Both the position numbers and the translations under genes were made by a program. A stretch of DNA of 64,000 bases from Amarolinea sp964580725 (GTDB taxonomy: Bacteria; Chloroflexota; Anaerolineae; SSC4; Amarolineaceae), in the NCBI GenBank assembly GCA_964580725.1, contig CAZOLV010000007.1:29381-93380 (forward strand), in the 5' to 3' direction. Positions 43,862 to 52,639 of this stretch are shown in pieces; position 1 is the stretch's first letter, and every line of letters starts with the position of its first letter. The notes under the pieces are model-generated. The model ran no database searches. It saw nothing but the letters and a program-made list of their open reading frames with translations, and was not told the origin of the DNA.

Positions 43862-44147
43862 GAGATCAGAGGGCAGAGGGCAGCGTTCCTCATTCCTCGT
43901 TCCTCATTCCTCATTCCTCGTTCCTCATTCCTCGTTCCNNNNNNNNNNNNNNNNNNNNNNNNNNNNNNNNNNNNNNNNNNNNNNNNNNNNNNNNNNNNNN
44001 NNNNNNNNNNNNNNNNNNNNNNNNNNNNNNNNNNNNNNTTCCTCATTCCTCGTTCCTCATTCCTCATTCCTCGTTCCTCATTCCTCGTTCCTCATTCCTC
44101 GTTCCTCATTCAGCGTTCCTCATTCCTCGTTCCTCATTCAGCGTTCC
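43862..44147. repeat. Heptameric tandem repeat array with internal assembly gap
   Basis: On the minus strand the units are GAATGAG and GAACGAG, with GAACGCT variants. Some are arranged in a 28-bp higher-order unit at the right end (two copies near 44106-44147). The left end continues the 7-bp period with GCCCTCT and GATCTCT. Because 7 is not a multiple of 3, any frame reads the same repeating peptide (MRNEERG). It spans the space between nusA and the PstS-like gene, and its true length is unknown. Confidence 0.92.
43939..44038. other. Assembly gap of 100 Ns
   Basis: Exactly 100 Ns within the heptamer array. The round number suggests a scaffolding placeholder rather than a measured length, so sequence or even genes could be missing here. 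Confidence 0.98.
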
Positions 44148-44882
44148 CAAGAATTCCTGCAGCGCCGGTTCGAGCGGCGGCCGGGCCAGGAGGTAGATGG
44201 GGCGGATGAGAGGGTAGGCGGCGGCGGTGGGAACCAGACCCTCAAGCGCCAACGTCTTTACGTCTGCGCTGGCGCCGGGTTGGCCGCTGAGGGACGCATA
44301 ACCGATGGCGTTGGGGTGCGCGGCGATGAAGGCGCGCAAGGCCTGTTCGCTTGGCATCACCAGCGCCGTCGAAGTCACACGCTGCGCCCCCATGACCTGT
44401 GCTTCGAAGAAGGCGCGTGTGCCGGAGCCATCCTCACGGCTGACGACGATGATTTCGGCGCTGCGACCGCCAATTTCTTGCCAGTCGAGCAGACGCGCCC
44501 GGTAGATGTCGCGCACCTGCTGGAGGATGAGGTTGGCAACAGGGTTGTGCGGATGGACGATGACGATGATGGCGTCGCTGACGATGGGCATGACCTGCAG
44601 ACCGGGCAGCTCGGTGCTGGTCAGCCAGGAGGAGACAGCCAGGTCGGCCTGGCCGTTCGCCAGCATGGCCTGGCCCAGCGCGCTGCCAACGGGTAGAAGT
44701 TCGAAGGAGATGTGCGGATGCTGCTGATGGTAGGCGGCGGTCAGCGCGGCCAGCAGAGGCTGTGCGCTGGTGGAGCCGGCGATGGTGAAGTGCTGCGGCG
44801 TGGGGGTTTCGAGCGGGGTGCCGCTGCATGCGCTGAGGAGCAGAGCCAGCAGCAGGAGTACAATCATCGCCGGGCGGGTCAT
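44106..44882 (-). CDS. PstS-like phosphate ABC transporter substrate-binding lipoprotein, 3' end replaced
   Basis: A 258-residue exported binding protein with lipobox LLLSACSG. The phosphate-binding segments are FTIAGSTSAQPLLAALTAAY, AVSSWLT and SREDGSGTRAFFEA, with IGYASLSG near the end, all of the PstS type. The conserved C-terminal helix is absent. After ALQEFLGTL the reading frame enters the heptamer array, gives NEERGMRNAE and stops. It may still fold, but the truncation is clear. The start overlaps the tgt stop by ATGA. No pst permease genes are nearby. Confidence 0.8.
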   Translation of the reverse strand: MTRPAMIVLLLLALLLSACSGTPLETPTPQHFTIAGSTSAQPLLAALTAAYHQQHPHISFELLPVGSALGQAMLANGQADLAVSSWLTSTELPGLQVMPIVSDAIIVIVHPHNPVANLILQQVRDIYRARLLDWQEIGGRSAEIIVVSREDGSGTRAFFEAQVMGAQRVTSTALVMPSEQALRAFIAAHPNAIGYASLSGQPGASADVKTLALEGLVPTAAAYPLIRPIYLLARPPLEPALQEFLGTLNEERGMRNAE

Positions 44883-46054
44883 GCGCCGGCTCCGTTTGCC
44901 AGGCGCTGGCGATGGGCCGCATGTTGGCGATGACGCGTGGCCTGATCTGTGATCTGGTAGGCGGCGTGAAAATCACGACGGAGAGCATCGAAGGCGCCGG
45001 CGGCGATGGCGGCGCGCATCTGCGCCATCAGCGTCAGAAGAAAGTGAAGGTTGTGCACCGTGGCCAGGCGCAGCGCCAGGATTTCGCCCGCCTTGAACAA
45101 GTGACGCAGATAGGCCCGGCTGAAATGGCGACAGGCGTAACAGGCGCACCCCTCCTCCACCGGGTTGGGATCGCTGGCGTACTGCGCATTGCGCAGATTC
45201 AATCGCCCCTGGCGCGTCAGCAAACCACCGTTGCGGGCGACGCGGGTGGGCAACACACAATCGAACAGGTCAACGCCGCGGGCCACCGCTTCGATCAGGT
45301 CTTCGGGCGCGCCGACGCCCATCAGGTAGCGGGGACGATCCGTCGGCAGTTCGGGGACGGTGATGTCGAGCGTGGCGTACATCTGCTCTTTGGTCTCGCC
45401 CACGGCCAGCCCGCCGATGCCGTAGCCGGGGAAACCGAGGCTGCGCAAGAAATGGGCGCTCTGCACCCGCAGGTCTGGAAAAATGCCGCCCTGCACGATG
45501 CCAAAGAGGGCCTGATCGCTGCGCAACTGCGACTCGCGGCAACGTGCGGCCCAGGCATGGGTGCGCGCCAGGGCGATTTCATTATAATGGCGGTCGAGCG
45601 GGTCGGGGCATTCGTCCAACGCCATGATGATGTCGGCGCCCAGCTCGGCCTCGATCTGCATCACCGTTTCGGGCGTGAAGCGGTGCAGGCTGCCATCCAG
45701 GTGCGAGCGGAAGGTGACGCCAGCGGCGTCGAGTTTGCGCCGGTGCGCCAGGCTGAAAACCTGATAGCCGCCGGAGTCGGTCAGAATGGGGCCGTGCCAG
45801 CCCATGAAACTGTGCAGGCCGCCCAGGCGAGCGATCAAGCCGCTGCCGGGGCGCAGGTAGAGATGGTAGGTGTTGGCCAGGATGAGGGTGGCGCCCAGCT
45901 CGTGCAGATCGGCCGGGGTGAGGGTTTTGACCGTGGCCTGCGTGCCGACCGGGGCAAAGCAGGGGGTGGCAATGGGGCCGTGCGGCGTCGCCAACGAACC
46001 GCTGCGGGCCGCAGTGGTTCGGTCTGAGTTGAGTAGCGTGAATTCGAAAGACAT
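44879..46054 (-). CDS. tgt: Tgt, tRNA-guanine transglycosylase
   Basis: Exchanges G34 for a 7-deazaguanine (preQ1/queuine) in tRNAs with GUN anticodons. The 391-residue length is normal. It has PVGTQATVKTLTP, the nucleophile-side ILTDSGGYQVFSL, the catalytic VDLFDCVLPTR and GGLAVGE. The zinc site is EGCACYACRHFSRAYLRHL with a later His (ATVHNLHFL). It is upstream of, and coupled to, the PstS-like gene, an odd partner. Queuosine synthesis genes are not in the window. Confidence 0.95.
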   Translation of the reverse strand: MSFEFTLLNSDRTTAARSGSLATPHGPIATPCFAPVGTQATVKTLTPADLHELGATLILANTYHLYLRPGSGLIARLGGLHSFMGWHGPILTDSGGYQVFSLAHRRKLDAAGVTFRSHLDGSLHRFTPETVMQIEAELGADIIMALDECPDPLDRHYNEIALARTHAWAARCRESQLRSDQALFGIVQGGIFPDLRVQSAHFLRSLGFPGYGIGGLAVGETKEQMYATLDITVPELPTDRPRYLMGVGAPEDLIEAVARGVDLFDCVLPTRVARNGGLLTRQGRLNLRNAQYASDPNPVEEGCACYACRHFSRAYLRHLFKAGEILALRLATVHNLHFLLTLMAQMRAAIAAGAFDALRRDFHAAYQITDQATRHRQHAAHRQRLANGAGA

Positions 46055-46111
46055 GGGAGGAATTATAGGCCAAAGCAGTCAATCCAGAAAAAACGTGAAC
46101 CGCTAAGGGTT

Positions 46112-46139
46112 TTGAGGCCATCATGTCCTATGTTATAAT
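46112..46139 (+). promoter_or_regulatory. Promoter of the FG-GAP/BACON gene
   Basis: TTGAGG (46112-46117) and consensus TATAAT (46134-46139) have a 16-bp spacer. In the ~165-nt leader, AGCGAGCGC (46209-46217) and GCGCTCGCT (46222-46230) form a 9-bp hairpin with a TGAC loop. Confidence 0.5.
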
Positions 46140-46303
46140 CTCGCCCACGACACGCTGCCGGTTCGTTGCGGCAGCAGTCTGGGACGCAAGGGCCGCACAA
46201 GCCTCCGCAGCGAGCGCTGACGCGCTCGCTTGCAGCACAAGACCGACTGCCGGCGACCCTGCGCACGGCGTTGCAATTCGATCCAAGGGGAGAAAACGAT
46301 CCA

Positions 46304-48907
46304 ATGCACATGCAGCTTTCCAAATTCTGGCGCTTGCTCGCCATCCTGGCCCTCTTGCCGCTCAGCGGCCTGACCTGGACGCCGGCCAGCGCCGTCGTGA
46401 CGGATGAAGAAATCGTGCTGATTGACAACGCATCCAACAACCGTGGCCGTATTGTTGTCAAAGACCCTTACGTTCAGTCTGGGTCCCAAGCGGCCAACTG
46501 GCAATCGCCCGATCTGGGCTGGGAACAGGTCGTCGCCGGCGACCTCAACGGCGATGGCGATGCGGAACTCATCGCCATGCAAGGCGGCGTCCTCAAGGTG
46601 TTCGACCCGTACAAGCCAAGCGGCGCGGCCACCGTGGTCTTCGAACAGTCTCTGTCGAGCGGGCGCGTCTGGCGCCTGGCCGCCGCCGGCGACCTCAACG
46701 GCGACGGGCGTGATGAAATCCTGGCGACTCATTCCGAAAGTTCCGGCGAACGGCTCCTGGTGTGGCGCGGCGACGCCGCCGGCGCAAACTGGACGCAGGT
46801 CTACACCGAGAACTTCGGCGGTCAGTTCCGCACGCTGGTCACAGGCGACATTGATGGCGATGAGAAGGCCGACTTCGTCATGCTGCGCGACGCCGACAAA
46901 CTGCTCAAGGCGTGGAGCGGCAACAACTTCAGCGTGTTGATTGACAACGCCGGCGGTTACATCTGGACCGATGTCGCCATCGGCGAAATCTATCGCGACA
47001 GCACGGCCAAGCGGGAAATTGCATTGACCCGCACCGGCGTCCTCTTCTATCTCAACTCCTTCTGGATTTGGCGCTGGAAGGCGGCCAATCAGTGGGACGA
47101 GCTGTACGGCGAGAAGATGTATCCCAACTTCACATCGCTGGCCGTGGGCGACCTGAACGGCGACAGCGACGATGAGATTTTGCTTCTGCGCAATGTCAAC
47201 GACAACAACACCCTGCAGTTGACCACACGCAACCCAAGCGGCACCTCGATGCGCGATTTCGAGCCGAGCGGTCTAGGTCCCGGCTGGCTCGATGTGGGCA
47301 CGGGCGATCTCGATGGCGACGGCCGCGCCGAAGTTGCGATCATTCGCGAGAGCACGCTGCGCTATTACCCGCAGCCAGAAACCAACAACGACTTTCTCGA
47401 CTACTCCGGCAGTTGGAAGACCTCCTTTGCCATCGGTAACGTGGACGGCCAGGGCGTTCAGCAAAACCCCAACCTCAACGTGACGCCGACCAGCCTGAGC
47501 TTCACGGCGGACTTTGGCGGCACTTCGCCGGCGGCGCAGACCTTCAATGTCAAGAACGACGGCAACAGTGAAACCATCAACTGGTCGGCCAGCATCATCA
47601 GCGGCTCCAGTTGGGTCACGGTCAACCCCAGTTCCGGCTCGACCGGCGCCAGCGGGCAAAATGTCAGTGTGACGGTCAACCCGTCGGGTCAGACTCCCAA
47701 TACCTACAGCGCCACGGTGCGCATCACCGCGACGCGTAACGGCGTCGCCATCAGCGGCAGCCCTAAGGACGTTGCTGTGACGATGACGGTGCGCCCGCAG
47801 GTGCTCAGCGTCTCCCCGGCCAGCCTCACTTTCACCGCCGACTACGGCGGCACGATGCCGGGCAGTCAGGCGGTGACCATTCGCAACAGTTCCGATACCG
47901 GCACGTTCAACTGGAGTGCAACGGCGCTCAACAGTCCAAGCTGGCTGACGCTGAATCCGGCTTCGGGCAGCGCCGGGCCGAGCGGGCAAACGATGGCCGT
48001 TTCGGTCAATCCGGCCGGGCTGAATTCGGGCAGCTACAGCGCCACGGTGCGCATCACCGCGACCAAGAACGGGTCGCCCATTCAGAACAGCCCGCAGGAT
48101 GTGACCATCAGCTTTACGGTGCGTGCGCCGGCGCTGACGGTGACGCCGAGCAGCTTGAGTTTCGCCGCAACTGCTGGCGGCCCTTCGCCTGCCAGTCAGA
48201 CGCTGGCAATCGGCAACACCGGCGCACAGGGCGTGGTCAACTGGACGGTGACAGTGGTGGAAGGGGTCAGTTGGTTGGCAGTCACGCCTGACAGCGGCGC
48301 GACGCCGCACAACGTGACGGTCAGCGTCAACTCGGCCAATCTGACGCCGGGAACGTACAGCGCCACGATTCGCGTCGCCGCCACCGGCGGCGGCGTCACC
48401 AACACGCCGCAGGACATCCCTGTGACACTGACGATGGTTGGGCCGGTGATGAACGTCTCCGAGACCTTCCTGATGTGGATTCAGGACCGCAGCCAGAACG
48501 TCGAATCGAAACTGCTGTACATCACGCAGGACGGCGGCGGCACCGGCATCGAGTGGGTGGCGGGCGTCATTCCAACCGCACAGTGGTTGCAGTGGAAAGA
48601 CCACATGCAGGCAGAGCCAGAGGCGTTCAGATGGACGGGCAAGGGCTGGAGCTACGCCGGAAAGACCGGCCCCGCCGAAATCGAATCCTTCGACTGGTTG
48701 ATTCTGTACCCGAATCGCGGCCAGGTGCCTTCCACGATGCAGGTCTACTTCGACCGCGACACCACGCCGGTGGGCGTCAACCACGTGACCATCATCGTGG
48801 ACGGCGGCCGAAACACCACCAACCGCTTCGTGGGCATCGAGACGGTCGTCCTGATGGCCGAGGCGGGGGGATTGACGCAGATTCGCCTGCCGCAAGTCAC
48901 ACGCTAG
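46304..48907 (+). CDS. Secreted FG-GAP/VCBS-repeat protein with BACON-type domains
   Basis: An 867-residue exported protein of unknown role. The signal peptide ends after PASA (about residue 30). Residues ~50-390 contain beta-propeller repeats with calcium-type loops such as AGDLNGDGDAELIA, AGDLNGDGRDEILA, GDIDGDEKADFVM and GDLDGDGRAEVAI. Three BACON/Ig-like repeats of ~105 residues follow, each with a pattern of PTSLSFTAD-like start, SSWVTVNPSSGS-like centre and TYSATVRITAT-like strand. A fourth, divergent one ends the protein. Likely a surface or matrix adhesin or polysaccharide binder. ATG 46304 follows AGGGGAGA. Confidence 0.82.
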   Translation: MHMQLSKFWRLLAILALLPLSGLTWTPASAVVTDEEIVLIDNASNNRGRIVVKDPYVQSGSQAANWQSPDLGWEQVVAGDLNGDGDAELIAMQGGVLKVFDPYKPSGAATVVFEQSLSSGRVWRLAAAGDLNGDGRDEILATHSESSGERLLVWRGDAAGANWTQVYTENFGGQFRTLVTGDIDGDEKADFVMLRDADKLLKAWSGNNFSVLIDNAGGYIWTDVAIGEIYRDSTAKREIALTRTGVLFYLNSFWIWRWKAANQWDELYGEKMYPNFTSLAVGDLNGDSDDEILLLRNVNDNNTLQLTTRNPSGTSMRDFEPSGLGPGWLDVGTGDLDGDGRAEVAIIRESTLRYYPQPETNNDFLDYSGSWKTSFAIGNVDGQGVQQNPNLNVTPTSLSFTADFGGTSPAAQTFNVKNDGNSETINWSASIISGSSWVTVNPSSGSTGASGQNVSVTVNPSGQTPNTYSATVRITATRNGVAISGSPKDVAVTMTVRPQVLSVSPASLTFTADYGGTMPGSQAVTIRNSSDTGTFNWSATALNSPSWLTLNPASGSAGPSGQTMAVSVNPAGLNSGSYSATVRITATKNGSPIQNSPQDVTISFTVRAPALTVTPSSLSFAATAGGPSPASQTLAIGNTGAQGVVNWTVTVVEGVSWLAVTPDSGATPHNVTVSVNSANLTPGTYSATIRVAATGGGVTNTPQDIPVTLTMVGPVMNVSETFLMWIQDRSQNVESKLLYITQDGGGTGIEWVAGVIPTAQWLQWKDHMQAEPEAFRWTGKGWSYAGKTGPAEIESFDWLILYPNRGQVPSTMQVYFDRDTTPVGVNHVTIIVDGGRNTTNRFVGIETVVLMAEAGGLTQIRLPQVTR

Positions 48908-48942
48908 GCGCCCATCCGCCCGGCGGAGCGACAACAAACAAA

Positions 48943-48978
48943 CTGGGCGCCGGACGACTCTGGTCATCTGGCGCCCAG
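48943..48978. other. Hairpin downstream of the BACON gene
   Basis: CTGGGCGCC (48943-48951) pairs exactly with GGCGCCCAG (48970-48978). No T-run follows, so it is not a classical terminator by itself. Confidence 0.5.
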
Positions 48979-49041
48979 ATAGGCGACTGCGGGGATTGAT
49001 GCGGTTACGCATCACAACATCCCGCTGGCACGCAACCTGAG

Positions 49042-49082
49042 ACTTCCGGGGTCTTGGCAATGCCAAGGCCTCGGAAGTTTTT
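49042..49082 (+). terminator. Rho-independent terminator of the BACON gene
   Basis: An 18-bp stem beginning ACTTCCG and ending CGGAAGT, with two imperfect pairs and a tight loop around GCAATGC, is followed directly by TTTTT. It stands between this gene and the convergent sirtuin gene. Confidence 0.8.
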
Positions 49083-49087
49083 CGTGG

Positions 49088-49885
49088 TCAGGCGGGACCG
49101 AGGAGCATGTCGGCCAGGCGGGGCAGCACGAGCGCGGCGTCAGCCTGGATGACGAGGGCGGCGCGTGCATCTACCGGCGTGGGGCGATAGTTGATGACCA
49201 GCACCTGGGCGCCGCGGCGCTGCGCCAGGAAGGGGAGATCGGCGGCCGGTTCGACTTCGAGCGAGGAGCCAACGACGACGAACAGATCGCAGTGCAGCGC
49301 ATCTTCTTGCGACTGGCGCAGCGTGTTGTAGGGCAGCGGCTCGCCAAAGAGAATGGCGTCCGGCTTGAGCACCGATTGACACTGGGCGCAGCGCGGCAAT
49401 ACGCCATCCACCAGGTACGGTGTCCAGAGATCGTCGGCTTCGCTTTGCCAGCGACATTCGAGGCAAGATGCGGTGCGTAGATGGCCGTGAACTTCGAGTA
49501 CGTTGCGTGCGCCGGCGCGCTGGTGCAGCCCGTCTATGTTCTGCGTGATGATGCTGTGAATCAGTTGCCCTGCCTCCAGGCGGGCCAGTGCGTGGTGCGC
49601 CGGGTTCGGTTTGGCTTCCAGAATCTGCTGCGCCAGCGGGCGCATCCATTGGTAGAAGCGGGCGGGCGCGTCGTGAAAGCTCCAGATCGAAGCGACCTGC
49701 AGCGGGTCGAAGGTAGCCCACAGGCCCGATGTCGGACTGCGAAAGTCGGGGATGCCAGAAGGGGTGCTGATGCCCGCGCCGGTCAAGACGACGGTGCGTT
49801 TCGATGCGCGCAAGAGCGCGGCTGCACGTTGCAGAAGTTCATCCATTTCGAGAGTCGCCGCTTTCTCCGTTTGCGTTTGGATCAT
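49088..49885 (-). CDS. Sir2-family NAD-dependent protein deacylase
   Basis: A 265-residue sirtuin. The NAD site shows VVLTGAGISTPSGIPDFR, TQNIDGLHQRAG and the catalytic His in LEVHGH. Zinc Cys pairs are in CLECRW and CAQCQ. VVVGSSLEVEPAADLP and INYRPTP complete the fold. It is likely to deacetylate metabolic enzymes or chromatin proteins. Starts at 49885 (MIQTQTE) or 49846 (MDELLQR) are both plausible; the longer frame to 49990 has no conserved residues. Confidence 0.92.
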   Translation of the reverse strand: MIQTQTEKAATLEMDELLQRAAALLRASKRTVVLTGAGISTPSGIPDFRSPTSGLWATFDPLQVASIWSFHDAPARFYQWMRPLAQQILEAKPNPAHHALARLEAGQLIHSIITQNIDGLHQRAGARNVLEVHGHLRTASCLECRWQSEADDLWTPYLVDGVLPRCAQCQSVLKPDAILFGEPLPYNTLRQSQEDALHCDLFVVVGSSLEVEPAADLPFLAQRRGAQVLVINYRPTPVDARAALVIQADAALVLPRLADMLLGPA

Positions 49886-50307
49886 CACGGCCTGTACGCG
49901 TTGGCCGCGCAAGGAAAACCAGAGGGTCAAGCGCCGGGAAGCGAGTTGAATCATGATCGAGCGGGTGCGCGTCCACGCCGAGGTTATCATCGCTCTTTCT
50001 CGTCACGCTGAATCAGCGATTTCTTACCGTGATCTCACACTGACAATTGTACTGTAACATAGGTTTGCTTCTGCGGCAAATCGCAAACGCATCTTCGGCT
50101 GCCGTTGCCTGGCGTGGACGGCCAGTTCGTTTGTTACGATTGACGCAAGTTTTGTGAGTATCCGCCAATCATGCTATAATCGGCGCCTGTAGGGCAGCGG
50201 AGCGCCAGCGTCAGGCGCAATGACGCTCACATCGTTCGTTTCGTTCTTCATGATTGGCAATCAATCGTCAAACTTTGAGAAATCAGCAGAAGGAGGCTCA
50301 GATCGGT
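49886..50307. other. Divergent intergenic region between the sirtuin and Rieske genes
   Basis: About 420 bp without a supported gene. It contains the promoter at 50152-50180 and presumably a promoter for the sirtuin on the other strand, which I could not place. Confidence 0.5.
50152..50180 (+). promoter_or_regulatory. Promoter of the cytochrome bc operon
   Basis: TTGTGA (50152-50157) and consensus TATAAT (50175-50180) are 17 bp apart, about 125 bp before the Rieske start. Confidence 0.5.
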
Positions 50308-50937
50308 ATGGCAGAACCCAAGACAGCCAAGAAGCCGACGCCTGAGAGCAGCGGGCCAACGCCCGTTTCTCGCCGTGAATTTCTGATGTATGCCTGGGGG
50401 GCGTCCCTCACCCTGCTGGCCGCCGGAGGCGGCGTTGCTTCATACGCCTTTAGCCTTCCCCGCTTCAAAGCGGGTGAGTTTGGCGGCATCTTCAGCCTCG
50501 GCCCGGCGTCGGTCGCCCCGCAAGTCAATGCCCCGCCCGTCGCCAACTCGGCCGGCAAGTTCTGGCTGGTGCGCACCGATGCGGGCATCAAAGCCATGTA
50601 CAAAGTCTGCACGCACCTCGGCTGCCTGTACGAGTGGGATTCCCTGAACTATCGCTTCCAGTGCCCCTGTCACGGTTCCCGTTTCTGGCTCGACGGCGGT
50701 CTGATGCGCGGCCCTGCCACGCGTGGGCTTGATCAGTTCGTGGTGCGGCTCGTGGACGCGGCCGGCACTGTCGTCGCCCAGACAACCCAAGCCGGCGAGG
50801 CGGTTCCCCTCACTGACCCCAATTTGATTCTCGAAGTGGACACCGGCAAGCGTTTGAGCCTCGATGGCGCTCCGCCTGTGCCAGCGGGCGAACAGCCTGC
50901 GCCCTACCCTGGCGGACCGATCATACAGAGATCATAG
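50308..50937 (+). CDS. Rieske iron-sulfur protein of a cytochrome bc-type complex
   Basis: A 209-residue membrane-anchored [2Fe-2S] protein that takes electrons from quinol. A twin-arginine signal anchor SRREFLMYAWG is at 21-31, with a hydrophobic stretch to ~50. The cluster ligands are Cys101/His103 (CTHLGC, with Cys106 for the disulfide) and Cys119/His122 (CPCHGS). ATG 50308 lies after AGGAGG with a rather long gap; ATG 50254 is a weaker alternative. It is the first gene of a four-gene respiratory operon. Confidence 0.92.
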   Translation: MAEPKTAKKPTPESSGPTPVSRREFLMYAWGASLTLLAAGGGVASYAFSLPRFKAGEFGGIFSLGPASVAPQVNAPPVANSAGKFWLVRTDAGIKAMYKVCTHLGCLYEWDSLNYRFQCPCHGSRFWLDGGLMRGPATRGLDQFVVRLVDAAGTVVAQTTQAGEAVPLTDPNLILEVDTGKRLSLDGAPPVPAGEQPAPYPGGPIIQRS

Positions 50938-51054
50938 AACTCCCGCTTTCATTTTTTCGCCGCTTGACGCAACCGGCAGAGGGTCCTTGGGCCTGTGCTG
51001 CCCACCATCGGCGAGGAATCATTCTTCAGAACATTCGCTTGAAGGAGCGCCTCT

Positions 51055-52620
51055 ATGAGTGTTTTGCAAGATCTTCGTAGCAAGGGGATTGGGCCGGTCG
51101 TTGCCGCTCTGACCGATGAAGCCGTCACCCGTTTCACGGCCGGTCTGAGTTGGAACGACCTGCGCGGAATGCTGCGCGGCGATCCCCCTGGACGTCCAAA
51201 CCCGCGCCTCCAGTTGCATTCGGAGGCTTTCTGGCTACACATCAAACCCTCGTTCTATCACGCCAGCGTGACCAAACTTGGACACACCTTTCGGCTTGGC
51301 TGGCTGAGCACCTTCCTCTTCTTGTTCGAGACCATCACCGGCATCTTCCTGATGATGTTCTATGCACCGACGCCGCGCACTGCCTACACGGACATGCTCA
51401 ACATCCTGAGCCGCGTTCCGCTTGGCTCGCTGATGCGCGACCTGCATCGCGCCGGCGCCGAGGCCATGGTGATCGTCGTCATCTTACATATGGCGCGCAC
51501 GTTCATCACCGGATCGTACAAGAAACCGCGGCAGTTTACCTGGTTCACCGGCGTCATCCTGCTGCTGGCCACCCTGTTCCTCAGCTTCAGCGGCTATCTG
51601 CTGCCCTGGGACCAGCTCGCCTTCTGGGCCGTCACCATCGGCACCAGCATGGCCGAGGCGGTGCCGCCGCCCGCAATCGGCAACGCCATCAACCTGCTGT
51701 TGCGCGGCGCGCCAGACATCGGCGCCAACGGCCTCCTCCGCTTCTACCTGTTGCACGTGCTCTTCGTGCCGGCCCTGCTCTTGATCTTCTTCTTCGTCCA
51801 CTACTACAAGGTGGTGCACTTTGGCATTTCCCTGCCTGCCCGTGAAGAAGAAGTTGGCCAGGACACCGGCAAACGTGTGCCAGCCGACAAGCGCGTCTAC
51901 TTCCTGCCCGATGTGCTGGTGGATGAAACGATGCTTCTGGTCCTGGCTACCCTGGCCTTGATCGTCTATTCGGTCTTCATCTACACGGCGCCGCTCGAAC
52001 ATCACTCCGACCCGCTGGTCACGCCGTTCCACACGACGGCGCCCTGGTACTTCCTTTGGATCCAGGGTTTGCTGAAATTGGGCGACAAAACCCTCATGGG
52101 TGTGGTTCTGCCGGGCGTTGTGTTCGGCGGCCTGGCAATCTTGCCCTACGTTGACTTCAACCCCAGCCGGCGCGCCAGCGACCGCAAGCCGATCCTGACG
52201 GCAGGCGTCATCTTCGCCCAGGTGATGATCATCCTCTCCTACATGGGTACGCCCTATTACGGCGTGGCCGGTGTGCCAGCGCAGGAGGTGATTCAAGAAT
52301 TCATTCCCGTCGAGGGCGTCGGCCCGGTGCGCGAGTTGATGTACGAAGGGCTGCCCACCGGTCAGTTCGACACTCTTGATCCCAACTCCTATCCGCCGGC
52401 CGGCACGGAGTTCACCCACGTCTTCGACGAAATCAAGGTCGCCATCGAGGCCATCCCCGCCGAATTGCCTGGCGGACATGGAGTCCTGGTCATCGAAGAC
52501 TGGCAGGATGGGCTGAAGAAGATCACGATGCGCATTCTTTGGAACAACGAAGTAAGCGGCCAAACCGACACCTTCGAAAAGATCATCTACATGCACCGTG
52601 ATTCGGTCTACGGCGAGTAG
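51055..52620 (+). CDS. Cytochrome b of a bc-type complex, with extended C-terminus
   Basis: A 521-residue quinol oxidase subunit with 8 or more helices. The first haem-ligand helix is DLHRAGAEAMVIVVILHMAR and the matching one RFYLLHVLFVPALLLIFFFV, followed by HYYKVVHFG, giving the two pairs of His for the two b haems. The Qo-site region is around HHSDPLVTPFHTTAPWYFLW, in subunit-IV-like helices. The last ~125 residues are soluble and not part of a standard cytochrome b. It is downstream of the Rieske gene; AAGGAGCGCC precedes the ATG. Confidence 0.92.
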   Translation: MSVLQDLRSKGIGPVVAALTDEAVTRFTAGLSWNDLRGMLRGDPPGRPNPRLQLHSEAFWLHIKPSFYHASVTKLGHTFRLGWLSTFLFLFETITGIFLMMFYAPTPRTAYTDMLNILSRVPLGSLMRDLHRAGAEAMVIVVILHMARTFITGSYKKPRQFTWFTGVILLLATLFLSFSGYLLPWDQLAFWAVTIGTSMAEAVPPPAIGNAINLLLRGAPDIGANGLLRFYLLHVLFVPALLLIFFFVHYYKVVHFGISLPAREEEVGQDTGKRVPADKRVYFLPDVLVDETMLLVLATLALIVYSVFIYTAPLEHHSDPLVTPFHTTAPWYFLWIQGLLKLGDKTLMGVVLPGVVFGGLAILPYVDFNPSRRASDRKPILTAGVIFAQVMIILSYMGTPYYGVAGVPAQEVIQEFIPVEGVGPVRELMYEGLPTGQFDTLDPNSYPPAGTEFTHVFDEIKVAIEAIPAELPGGHGVLVIEDWQDGLKKITMRILWNNEVSGQTDTFEKIIYMHRDSVYGE

Positions 52621-52639
52621 AGGAGGAGATTGACCAACT

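Noticed and set aside
43862..44147. Heptamer array considered as a CRISPR
   Set aside because: Units are 7 bp and contiguous, without spacers, and no cas gene is nearby.
43862..44147. Open frames through the array reading MRNEERG repeats as a protein
   Set aside because: A 7-bp period gives open frames automatically; there is no ribosome-binding site or flanking domain apart from the 3' end of the PstS-like gene.
47273..49066. 597-codon frame opposite the BACON gene
   Set aside because: It mirrors the repeat structure of the real gene on the other strand, has no signal or domain, and crosses the terminator at 49042-49082.
50140..50180. TTGACG at 50140 as the -35 box of the Rieske promoter
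   Set aside because: It is 29 bp from the TATAAT; TTGTGA at 50152 has the correct 17-bp spacing.
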